Assembly (NCBI GenBank): GCA_964593555.1
Contig: CAZQIC010000004.1
Span: forward strand, 29,708-93,707
Origin: CAZQIC01 sp964593555
GTDB taxonomy: Bacteria > Bacteroidota > Bacteroidia > JAFLBG01
Reading direction: 5' to 3'
Length of the DNA stretch: 64,000 nt
The position numbers and the translations under genes were made by a program. Shown in pieces: positions 1-7,049 of the stretch; position 1 is the stretch's first letter, and every line of letters starts with the position of its first letter. The notes beneath the pieces are model-generated. The model searched no databases. It saw only the letters and a list, made by a program, of their open reading frames with translations, and was not told where the DNA came from.

Positions 1-782
1 GACATCTTATCTTTTTTCAGTGGACCTTGAATAGTAAGTCTCGAGGAGAGTAATCCAATACCGCCATCAACTCTCCAGTGTTCCTGGTCACCATCTTTCA
101 TCCTTATATCCATTACCGATGATAAACGGCCTCCGTATTTTGAAGGAAACCCACCCTTAATAAGCGTTACATCTTTTAATGCATCATTATTGAACACGGA
201 AAAAAAACCGAACAAATGCGATACGTTGTATACAACGGCTTCATCAAGCAAAATAAGATTGTCATCTCCCGATCCACCACGCACGAACATTCCATTTTGC
301 CCTTCGCCGCCACGCTTAACGCCAGGCATTAATTGCATTACTTTTATTATATCGGTTTCTCCTCCTATAGTTGGTATATTTTTTATTTGCTCAATAGGAA
401 TTCTTATCACACCCATTTGTGTAGATTTTACTTGTTGCAACTGTTCATCTGCAGTAATAACAACCTCTGTGAGTTCATTTTTTACCGGAGATAGTTTAGG
501 GTTAATCACAATATTTTTGTCGAGTTTTATTTTTTTAATAATGGGTTCAAAGCCTAAATAGTTAAAACAGATCTCGTATTCTCCGGCAGGCAGAGAGAGG
601 GAATAGAAACCATATACGTTTGTACTTGTACCTTGTGTTGTTCCCTTTATAAATGCCAGCGCTCCAATAGCCGATTCGCCGTTTGTAGAGTCTGCAATGT
701 AGCCGCTGATAGTAAATTGCTGCCCATAAATTTTTATTGAGCAAATAGTAAGAAAAAGAAAATAGAAGCTGAACTTTTTCAA
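1..782 (-). CDS. TonB-dependent receptor, 5' part (truncated by window edge)
   Basis: About 260 N-terminal residues of an outer-membrane TonB-dependent receptor; the rest lies beyond position 1. The frame opens with a TTG (782-780), with an in-frame stop just upstream and no ATG between. A signal peptide of about 22 residues ending near IYGQ is followed by a carboxypeptidase-regulatory-like beta-sandwich (roughly residues 24-100) and then the plug domain, with the typical segments MQLMPGVKRGGEGQNGMFVRGG and DNLILLDEAVVYN, and GGFPSKYGGRLSSVMD. Such receptors import siderophores, vitamins or glycans; the substrate cannot be told. It is transcribed divergently from the GH3-like gene. Confidence 0.88.
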   Translation of the reverse strand, partial: MKKFSFYFLFLTICSIKIYGQQFTISGYIADSTNGESAIGALAFIKGTTQGTSTNVYGFYSLSLPAGEYEICFNYLGFEPIIKKIKLDKNIVINPKLSPVKNELTEVVITADEQLQQVKSTQMGVIRIPIEQIKNIPTIGGETDIIKVMQLMPGVKRGGEGQNGMFVRGGSGDDNLILLDEAVVYNVSHLFGFFSVFNNDALKDVTLIKGGFPSKYGGRLSSVMDIRMKDGDQEHWRVDGGIGLLSSRLTIQGPLKKDKM

Positions 783-954
783 GATGAGGTATTTGGGGTA
801 AACACGCTATAATGTTTTAAGTAAGACTATTAACGGGTGTGAAAAGTTACAAAGATTCTTTAATAAAATTTAACATTTAAAGGTCCTTTCTTTTCGTGTT
901 TTATGATAAAATAAGTGCTAAAATTCGTACTTTTAGGATAATCCAGGAAATAGA

Positions 955-2496
955 ATGGCACTGTTAGGATCAATTCTAAAGCGTACAATAGCCCTAAAAA
1001 AAAGGATCCCAAAGATCCGGAAAAAGGATGCATATAAAATGCAGCAGAAGGTATTGAGGGGGTTGATGGAGACCGCAGAGTTCACTGCTTTTGGAGAACA
1101 TTATTCGTTTTCAAAATTATTGAATGAGACAGACCTGGTAAGTGCTTATAAAAGCAACGTTCCGGTACACGATTATAACTCCATTTTTCAAAAATGGTGG
1201 TACAGGTCGCTAAATGGCGAACCTTATGTTTGCTGGCCAGAGCATATAAAATATTTTGCATTGAGTTCGGGTACATCCGAATCGTCAAGTAAACATATTC
1301 CGGTTACACGCAAGATGTTAAAGGCAATTCAAAAAACAAGCGTACGTCAGATCATGTCGCTTGCGAATTACGAGCTGCCAAAAGATCATTTTGAAAAAGG
1401 AATTTTAATGATAGGGGGGAGCACCCATCTTAATTTTAATGGAAGTTATTTTGAAGGCGATCTCAGTGGAATTACCACCGGTAATATTCCTTTTTGGTTC
1501 CAGCATTTTTATAAACCGGGAAGACGCATTGCAAAAGAGCGTGACTGGAACTCGAAACTTGATGAGATCACAAAAAATGCAAAGAACTGGGACATCGGCG
1601 TTGTGTGCGGTGTTCCGGCCTGGATACAAATATTATTCGAACGCATTATAAAATACCATAATGTAAAAACCATTCATGATGTTTGGCCAAATTTGTTGAT
1701 GTATGTGCACGGCGGCGTTTCATTTGCTCCATATAAAAATGGGTTTGAGCGTTTGTTGTCCAGGCCGCTGATATACCTTGATACTTACCTGGCCTCTGAA
1801 GGATTTATCGCTTACCAGGAACGGCCTGGAGCAGAGGGAATGAAAATGGTACTGGACAATGGATTGTTTTATGAATTTGTTCCTTTTACAGAAGCAAATT
1901 TTGATCAGGATGGAAGCATTATTCAGCATCCGGAAACTTTTACTATAAAAGAAGTAAAGGAAAATGTGGAGTATGCAATATTGCTGAGTTCATGTGCAGG
2001 AGCATGGAGATACCTGATAGGTGATACAATAAAATTCACATCACTGGAACATCATGAAATATTGATTACCGGGCGTACCAAACATTTTTTAAGTCTGTGT
2101 GGAGAGCATTTATCGCAGGATAATATGAACAGGGCAATAGAGATGCTTGCAGAAGAATTTGATCTGGATATAAAAGAATTTACTGTAACCGGCATTAACT
2201 ACGAATCGTTGTTTGCGCACAAGTGGTACATTGGAACAGATGATAAGGTGGATGTTAACCTTGTTAAAGAAAAACTTGATGATTTTTTAAAAGTGCTGAA
2301 TGATGATTACCGTGTTGAGCGCATTGCGGCGTTAAAAGATATTTTTATTGAGATACTTCCTTCACATATTTTTTATGATTGGATGAGAGAGAGGGGTAAG
2401 GAGGGGGGACAAAATAAATTTCCAAGAGTGTTAAAAGGTAATCATCTTTCTGAGTGGCAAGCGTTCCTTAAAAAGAATAATTATACCAAGGAATGA
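955..2496 (+). CDS. GH3-family acyl-adenylate ligase
   Basis: A 513-residue member of the GH3 (auxin-responsive promoter) family, cytosolic, related to the ANL adenylating enzymes. Plant GH3 proteins adenylate a carboxylate hormone with ATP and transfer it to an amino acid; the bacterial substrate is unknown. The ATP-loop is seen as SSGTSESSSK (residues 104-113), the second motif as YLASEG (278-283) and the third as YLIGD (353-357), in the right order and at family length. The ATG start is the first in frame. Its stop overlaps the start of the LysE-type exporter gene by 4 bp (ATGA), which implies translational coupling. Confidence 0.87.
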   Translation: MALLGSILKRTIALKKRIPKIRKKDAYKMQQKVLRGLMETAEFTAFGEHYSFSKLLNETDLVSAYKSNVPVHDYNSIFQKWWYRSLNGEPYVCWPEHIKYFALSSGTSESSSKHIPVTRKMLKAIQKTSVRQIMSLANYELPKDHFEKGILMIGGSTHLNFNGSYFEGDLSGITTGNIPFWFQHFYKPGRRIAKERDWNSKLDEITKNAKNWDIGVVCGVPAWIQILFERIIKYHNVKTIHDVWPNLLMYVHGGVSFAPYKNGFERLLSRPLIYLDTYLASEGFIAYQERPGAEGMKMVLDNGLFYEFVPFTEANFDQDGSIIQHPETFTIKEVKENVEYAILLSSCAGAWRYLIGDTIKFTSLEHHEILITGRTKHFLSLCGEHLSQDNMNRAIEMLAEEFDLDIKEFTVTGINYESLFAHKWYIGTDDKVDVNLVKEKLDDFLKVLNDDYRVERIAALKDIFIEILPSHIFYDWMRERGKEGGQNKFPRVLKGNHLSEWQAFLKKNNYTKE

Positions 2497-3122
2497 ATTT
2501 AGTCATTGAAGCTTTATATAAAGGATTAGGTTTAGGTTTTGCCTTGTGCATTTCCATCGGGCCCTCTTTTTTCGCTTTGATAAAAACAAGTATTGATAAC
2601 GGGTATCGCTCGGGTGTCGCGCTTGCCATTGGAATATTTATAAGTGATCTGTTGTGTGTTGCCCTTGCTTACCTGGGCGCCTCGCAGCTTTTTATGAACC
2701 CACAGAATAAAATTTATATTGGAATTATTGGTGGAACAATATTGGTAGTATTTGGAGTGTTTTATTTTTTTCAGAGTAATCCTGCCGCTGCTACTGATAA
2801 AAAGATAGAAATAAAGAAAGTGAATTTATGGTGGATGATGTTAAAAGGATTTATTCTTAACACATTTAATCCTGCAGTAATTATGTTGTGGGTAGCCTGG
2901 GTAGGATTAATAAGCTCTAACGAAGAGTTTAAACAAATTCATCTTATTATTTTCTTTGCGACATCATTACTCGTTGTATTATTTACAGATATACTTAAGT
3001 CAGTTGCTGCGAATAAGATCAGGCGTTACCTTACACCGTTTATTTTAAAATGGTTAAATCGCCTAGTGGGAACCATTTTAATAATAGTGGGTCTTAATCT
3101 TATTTATAAGGTGTTTTATTAA
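2493..3122 (+). CDS. LysE/RhtB-family amino-acid exporter
   Basis: A 209-residue inner-membrane protein of the LysE translocator family, which exports amino acids or derivatives. About six hydrophobic segments are visible, with the family-typical N-terminal GLGFALCISIGPSFFALI segment and a central ILNTFNPAVIMLWVAW segment. It overlaps the upstream GH3-like gene by 4 bp and is very probably co-transcribed. Its last 44 codons before the final KVFY have a second, mostly synonymously different counterpart at 4797-5133, on the far side of hipBA. It ends 5 bp from the convergent hipA stop with no terminator between. Confidence 0.9.
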   Translation: MNLVIEALYKGLGLGFALCISIGPSFFALIKTSIDNGYRSGVALAIGIFISDLLCVALAYLGASQLFMNPQNKIYIGIIGGTILVVFGVFYFFQSNPAAATDKKIEIKKVNLWWMMLKGFILNTFNPAVIMLWVAWVGLISSNEEFKQIHLIIFFATSLLVVLFTDILKSVAANKIRRYLTPFILKWLNRLVGTILIIVGLNLIYKVFY

Positions 3123-3127
3123 AGTGT

Positions 3128-4393
3128 TTACACGATCATTTTAATTTTCTCTGCAATATGGTTAGTTGTCTTCTTTGAGATCTTTAGTTTTAAGGCAAGT
3201 TTTTCCCAGCTTTGAAAACTTTGACTTATCTCATTAATTATTTTTTTTGGATTTTTGATAGAATATTCACTGGCAACATGAAGAATATCTTTTAGATTGA
3301 CATTTTCGTTTTTGCCATTTATGGAGAGAAAATGTGGAGTGGTTCTGCTAAAGTTTTCGTTATAACTAAATGTTAAATCATAAGCCGGAGATAAATTCCA
3401 TTCTCCCTTTTCATCCATATTGAAGCCGAAATTTTTAGTATGATCATCGACATTTCTACCCATAATGTTAAAAATCATTATTCTGAATAACTGTTCTTTT
3501 GCAGAATAATTTAAATTCAATCTGTTTAAAATGGAAAATATCTGTTCATAAGAATAAGTGTTTGGCAGCCTAAAATTCATTCCGGCAAATGCATGTAAGG
3601 TTTGAGTATGTATTTTACGCCCATTTACACGGTCAAACCTTTTGGTCATAAAATAATAATCATTTTCAATTTTTTTTAGCTCAGAATCCATCATAATAAT
3701 TTTAGATTCTTTGGCCATCTGGTAATATGCATATTCAATTTTACCTCTTTCTTTATCTGATTGCAGTCCAATATCCCTATTGAATTTTAAGATCCAGCTA
3801 TCCTGGTCGTTTATGGGTAAATTATCTCCGCGATAAATATCGCCAGTTTTGTTATCAATATTAATCAGCACTTTTGGTTGAGCTCCACCGGGTGATGTTC
3901 CAATATGAAAAAGATTTGCCATATCATCAATATTGGCTATGGGCTTGTTATTCATTAATGATATTGATACTTCATTTAGTTTTTTTATGTTCAATAATTG
4001 AGAATTAGTTTGCTTATGTTTTGCAGGTTTAAATTCGAGGGCTCCCATCCCTCTATTGCCTATATAAGCAAGTTTTTCTATTGGAGTAAGATCCCTGTAA
4101 TTTTTACCTTCCCTTTCGAGGTATTTTGATAATAATTCAGTTCCAAATTTGTCCGGTAACGAATCTGATATGAAAAGAGGCAATCCTTTATCGGTATCAA
4201 ACAATATACTGCCCTCGCTAGTGTTTTCAATTGAAGATATTATTGTTTTAGATGTAGGGTTTATTAATGGCGATAGTTGAATACCGCTTTTAATAAAGCT
4301 TTCAGCGTATTCAAATATGCTGGTATTTTTTTTCTCGTTCCAAACAATAACTCCTGCCAGCTTTTCCCATATAATAACTTCTAATAGCTTCAT
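3128..4393 (-). CDS. hipA: HipA-family toxin Ser/Thr kinase
   Basis: A 421-residue type II toxin of the HipA family. In E. coli HipA phosphorylates glutamyl-tRNA synthetase and causes growth arrest. The protein has the N-terminal small domain (about 1-120), the Gly/Ser-containing loop GTSPGGAQPK (165-174), a kinase lobe lysine in SWILKFN, the catalytic DDHTKN motif (316-321) and the metal-binding AYDL (337-340), so it looks catalytically complete. The start ATG overlaps the hipB stop by 4 bp. The pair sits as a cassette between the lysE gene end and a second lysE 3' fragment, which suggests acquisition by transfer. Confidence 0.92.
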   Translation of the reverse strand: MKLLEVIIWEKLAGVIVWNEKKNTSIFEYAESFIKSGIQLSPLINPTSKTIISSIENTSEGSILFDTDKGLPLFISDSLPDKFGTELLSKYLEREGKNYRDLTPIEKLAYIGNRGMGALEFKPAKHKQTNSQLLNIKKLNEVSISLMNNKPIANIDDMANLFHIGTSPGGAQPKVLINIDNKTGDIYRGDNLPINDQDSWILKFNRDIGLQSDKERGKIEYAYYQMAKESKIIMMDSELKKIENDYYFMTKRFDRVNGRKIHTQTLHAFAGMNFRLPNTYSYEQIFSILNRLNLNYSAKEQLFRIMIFNIMGRNVDDHTKNFGFNMDEKGEWNLSPAYDLTFSYNENFSRTTPHFLSINGKNENVNLKDILHVASEYSIKNPKKIINEISQSFQSWEKLALKLKISKKTTNHIAEKIKMIV

Positions 4394-4704
4394 TTTTTGT
4401 ATCCTCCTCTTTTTCTTTTTTTCTTTTCCTTTTCATAAATTTCCATTGGGGTTAATTCATATTCTTCTTCTTTAAAAAAAAATTCAAATTTATCCAGCAT
4501 GTTAAGTGATCGGGATATTGATATTAATGAAGCAATAGAAAAATTTCGGCCTTTTTCAATTTCTGCAATGGAGCTTCTACTCATTCCTGTTTTTTGAGCC
4601 AGTTCGGTTTGTGATAAATTAGCCTCTACACGTAAGGACTGAAGTTTTTCGCCCCATTTTCGTAATAATTCCTTATCGGAATAATTTGAATATATATGCT
4701 CCAT
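4390..4704 (-). CDS. hipB: HipB-like XRE-family antitoxin
   Basis: A helix-turn-helix repressor of about 104 residues, the expected antitoxin partner of HipA. The HTH is clear at about residues 32-56 (LSQTELAQKTGMSRSSIAEI); the C-terminus is Lys-rich. A TTG at 4710 would add two residues, but that codon lies inside a consensus TAnnTTTG promoter element, so I chose the ATG at 4704. The predicted transcription start falls at or next to this ATG, so the mRNA may be nearly leaderless. An inverted repeat overlapping the promoter suggests autorepression by HipB or HipAB. Confidence 0.88.
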   Translation of the reverse strand: MEHIYSNYSDKELLRKWGEKLQSLRVEANLSQTELAQKTGMSRSSIAEIEKGRNFSIASLISISRSLNMLDKFEFFFKEEEYELTPMEIYEKEKKKRKRGGYKK

Positions 4705-4707
4705 ATA

Positions 4708-4738
4708 CAAATGTACTATAAAAGAGTCAATAAATCAA
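4708..4738 (-). promoter_or_regulatory. Bacteroidetes-type promoter of hipBA
   Basis: Read on the minus strand, TTG (4738-4736) is followed by 20 nt and then TACATTTG (4715-4708), a full match to TTG-N(19-20)-TAnnTTTG. It lies directly upstream of the hipB ATG. Confidence 0.65.
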
Positions 4739-4770
4739 GTTAATAACAATAATGACTTGTTTATAGTACA
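4712..4770. promoter_or_regulatory. Probable HipB operator: 11-bp inverted repeat
   Basis: TGTACTATAAA at 4712-4722 is repeated exactly in inverted orientation (TTTATAGTACA) at 4760-4770. A nested pair, CAAGT (4736-4740) and ACTTG (4755-4759), lies between. The left arm overlaps the -7 element of the hipBA promoter, the position expected of an autorepression operator. HipB binding is an inference from position and family. Confidence 0.6.
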
Positions 4771-4796
4771 CTAAAAATAGTGCGTTCATTAGTCAT

Positions 4797-5133
4797 GTAT
4801 TGCTTACTGATATACTTAAATCTGTTGCTGCGAGCAAGATCAGGCGTTACCTTACTCCCTTTATTTTAAAATGGTTGAACCGTTTGGTATTACTGTTCGG
4901 AACATGTTGGAAGCAAAGGATATGTCACTCCTACGGAGTTTTTAGATGAGGGGAATTCTGTTTTCTACAAATATGTCGCTCCTACAGAGCTAAAATAGTC
5001 CCAGAGGGACGATATCTTGGTAGAAAAAATAAAATCTTTAACATCAAGCCCTGTAGGGGCTATATAAGGTTTCGAACAGTAATGCCGTTTGGTAGGAACA
5101 ATTTTGATAATAGTGGGATTGAATCTTATTTAA
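4797..5133 (+). pseudogene. Second, divergent 3' end of lysE, interrupted by a MITE-like element
   Basis: With the 205 bp of insertion plus target duplication removed (4890-5094), 132 bp align codon for codon to lysE 2976-3107. I count 15 synonymous codon changes, two conservative amino-acid changes and no frameshift before a TAA at 5131-5133. Weaker similarity runs upstream to about 4782 and downstream to about 5150. The mostly synonymous pattern means this copy evolved as coding sequence before it was cut from its 5' part. It is therefore not a decayed duplicate of the intact gene. Confidence 0.75.
4890..5084. mobile_element. MITE-like non-coding element with terminal inverted repeats
   Basis: A 195-bp insertion flanked by a perfect 10-bp direct repeat CCGTTTGGTA (4880-4889 and 5085-5094), read as target-site duplication. 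The ends are inverted repeats: TTACTGTTCG (4890-4899) and CGAACAGTAA (5073-5082). Inside are several short palindromes, for example CTCCTACGGAG, GTCCCAGAGGGAC and CCCTGTAGGGG. There is no meaningful ORF, so it would need a transposase in trans. Elements with such CTAC-GTAG hairpins are familiar from other Bacteroidetes genomes, but the family name is not assigned here. Confidence 0.72.
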
Positions 5134-5198
5134 AAGGTGTTTTACTAGATTGGTTTGTTAAAGTGTTAGAGTAGGGCATTTGTTCTATTAGGCCCAAT

Positions 5199-5543
5199 TT
5201 AATTATTTTTGTTTTTGATAAGAAGATCTCCGCTATCAAAATACAGGTCAATTTTCTTCGTCCCATCAGCACTGAATTGTTCCCAATGCCCATGTGGCAG
5301 TCCATTTTTTATTGTATATGTTCCTTTTATTTTCCCGTTGTCGTGATAACAGGTGTCCGTGCCTGTGTATTTTTTATAACTCGAATGAGTTGCGCAGTTG
5401 ATGTCGTAATAAATACCACCCTCCTCAAAAACCAATTCACTCAGAACTAATTCGTCAGAATCTTTAGTCCGTTCACATGAATAGGTAGATAGAATTAAAA
5501 TTCCAAACAACAGCCTAAATATTGTAGTCATAAGATTTGGCAT
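5199..5543 (-). CDS. Small lipoprotein with YwqK/MORN-like repeat
   Basis: A 114-residue (or 110, from a second ATG at 5531) probable lipoprotein: a hydrophobic leader ending in the lipobox STYSC, then a polar linker. The C-terminal half, with CYHDNGKIKGTYTIKNGLPHG followed by HWEQFSADGTKK, matches the MORN-like repeats of the YwqK family (graph: DNG.I.G...NG..HG.W..F..DG). YwqK members are listed as antitoxin-like, but here the signal peptide points to the envelope. No partner gene is visible. Function unknown. Confidence 0.65.
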   Translation of the reverse strand: MPNLMTTIFRLLFGILILSTYSCERTKDSDELVLSELVFEEGGIYYDINCATHSSYKKYTGTDTCYHDNGKIKGTYTIKNGLPHGHWEQFSADGTKKIDLYFDSGDLLIKNKNN

Positions 5544-5574
5544 AAAGGTTTGCGCAGTTGCGTTCGGGCGTTAC

Positions 5575-5994
5575 TTACCTCCCCAGTATCGCCCTTATAT
5601 CCGGCTTAAAATAATTATTGCTTTTCAGGATCTTCCCGTCATCACGGAAAATTGGTTTTCCGTTTTCATCCAGCTTCGACATATTGCTGCGGTGTATCTC
5701 ATCGAATACTTCTTCAATTTTGTGTTGCAGGCCGTGTTTTAAAATGGTGCCAAACAATATATATAATTGATCACCTAATGCATCGGCAATTTCTATCATG
5801 TTGCCTTGCTTGCAGGCATCGAGGTATTCATCATTCTCCTCTTTCATTAAAGTATAACGCAACTGGTATTCTTTCTCATCAATGCGTTCGCACATTTCGT
5901 CGCGGTTGCCAATCAAAAATACTTCATGAAATTCTTTTACCTTATTTATTTTTTCAATTAAAATAGTGTTGGTGTCTCTTCCTTCTTTTTGCAT
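5575..5994 (-). CDS. MazG-like nucleoside-triphosphate pyrophosphohydrolase
   Basis: A protein of about 139 residues of the all-alpha NTP pyrophosphatase (MazG/HisE-like) superfamily. The metal-binding pattern is visible as KEENDEYLDAC (ExxxE type) followed by EIADALGDQLY (ExxD). These enzymes hydrolyse (deoxy)nucleoside triphosphates to the monophosphate and PPi, often for house-cleaning of damaged nucleotides. The C-terminal GKPIFRDDGKILKSNNYFKPD segment is typical of the phosphoribosyl-ATP-pyrophosphohydrolase-like subgroup. The ATG at 5994 is preferred to an upstream GTG (6027), which only adds an unlike N-terminal extension. Confidence 0.8.
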   Translation of the reverse strand: MQKEGRDTNTILIEKINKVKEFHEVFLIGNRDEMCERIDEKEYQLRYTLMKEENDEYLDACKQGNMIEIADALGDQLYILFGTILKHGLQHKIEEVFDEIHRSNMSKLDENGKPIFRDDGKILKSNNYFKPDIRAILGR

Positions 5995-6087
5995 TTTATT
6001 TTTTATAAATAATTGGTTTATCACCACACGATTCTTGACAAACTACCATTGACGTATTTTTTAACTGATTGATCACCAGTAAGTTCC

Positions 6088-6164
6088 TTGATAGGGTGTG
6101 GTAGCCCGAAAATCCGCCGTGCTCGGGTCCGCTAGTGTGTATACGGATCGGATTTTCTTGACTT
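6088..6164. repeat. 77-bp interspersed repeat, copy 1
   Basis: Matches 53114-53190 with 5 mismatches and no gap. It contains a perfect 9-bp inverted repeat, GAAAATCCG (6108-6116) and CGGATTTTC (6149-6157), and a shorter pair CCCGA (6105-6109) and TCGGG (6123-6127). It occupies the 329-bp non-coding stretch between the MazG-like gene and the OmpH-like gene (5995-6323); I see nothing else in that stretch except T- and A-rich flanks that are similar, but less strictly, between the two copies. Confidence 0.8.
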
Positions 6165-6323
6165 TTTTTGGTTACTTTTTTGGTCCAAGCAAAAAAGTGA
6201 CAAGAAAAATAATATTCGAATGGTTTTCGATTAATAGAAAATGTCATTTTATATTGCTTTTTTGTAAAAAATTACTACTCGAACTGACTCCGTACGTTGG
6301 TTACGCTTAACCATGCAGAAGGG

Positions 6324-6965
6324 TTATTTTTTTGTTTTACCCTGCGCCAACTTTTTTTCTTCGTAACGTTTGTTGAGGCCTTCAACAATTTCGTTTGTTA
6401 TATCCAGGCTGTCTGATGCGTAAAGAATATTTCCCCCCAACGGGGCATATGCAAGTATATAGTTGTAGTTATTATCCTTATTGTACTCAATTAAAAAAGC
6501 ATTAATATCCAATTGTATTTCATTATTCCTTTTTTGCATATCATCCATTAGTCTTGACAGTTCATCTTCCATGCCTTCTAGTTCGGCTTTTCTTTTTCCC
6601 AGGTTTTCTTCAATATTTTTTTCCTGGTCCAGGGATAACAGACCTTGCTGTCCCTTTTGCTGATACTCCATATAGTCGGTCTGCAGACTTTGGGCTTTTA
6701 TCTGGTAATTTTTTTCCAATGAAGTTTTGTGGGACTCTGCTGTCTCTTTTAATTCTCTGGCGTAATCAAATTTTTCAAAAAGACTATCGGCATCTATGTA
6801 CACAATCTTAGAAGCCTTTATATCCTTAGGAGAAATTGGGGTTACGGTACTTTCATCTGAAGCACCCGCTGTTGCAGTTTCTTTTCCGGATGCGAAGTGT
6901 AAATAATATAAATAACCAACTGCCGCAATAAGCAGGGCATTAAGAATTAACGAAATGTTTTTCAT
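6324..6965 (-). CDS. OmpH/Skp-family periplasmic chaperone
   Basis: A 213-residue protein with an N-terminal membrane/signal segment (about 5-25) and a Thr/Ser linker. An OmpH-like body follows: a short beta piece (KIVYIDADSLFEKFDYARE), a long coiled coil of about 90 residues rich in Glu, Lys and Gln, and a C-terminal beta hairpin (YILAYAPLGGNILYASDSLDIT). Skp holds unfolded outer-membrane proteins in the periplasm. The uncleaved-looking leader suggests membrane anchoring. It is not beside bamA or lpxD here, unlike the usual ompH. Confidence 0.85.
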   Translation of the reverse strand: MKNISLILNALLIAAVGYLYYLHFASGKETATAGASDESTVTPISPKDIKASKIVYIDADSLFEKFDYARELKETAESHKTSLEKNYQIKAQSLQTDYMEYQQKGQQGLLSLDQEKNIEENLGKRKAELEGMEDELSRLMDDMQKRNNEIQLDINAFLIEYNKDNNYNYILAYAPLGGNILYASDSLDITNEIVEGLNKRYEEKKLAQGKTKK

Positions 6966-7049
6966 TTGTATAGATTATAAAGTGTCAATAGATAGATCTG
7001 ACAAAGATAAAATAAACCCTTGTATAGAGATAAAATAGGACCTTAGAAT

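Noticed and set aside
190..561. 123-residue open frame antisense to the TonB receptor
   Set aside because: Shadow of the receptor reading frame; the opposite strand gives a clear signal peptide, CRD and plug.
4708..4710. TTG start for hipB
   Set aside because: It lies inside the TAnnTTTG element of the promoter; the ATG at 4704 fits better.
5996..6247. 83-residue open frame over repeat copy 1, sharing a peptide with 52983-53234
   Set aside because: The shared part is the 77-bp repeat itself; changes between copies are mostly amino-acid altering and the flanks differ fully, so no coding constraint is seen.
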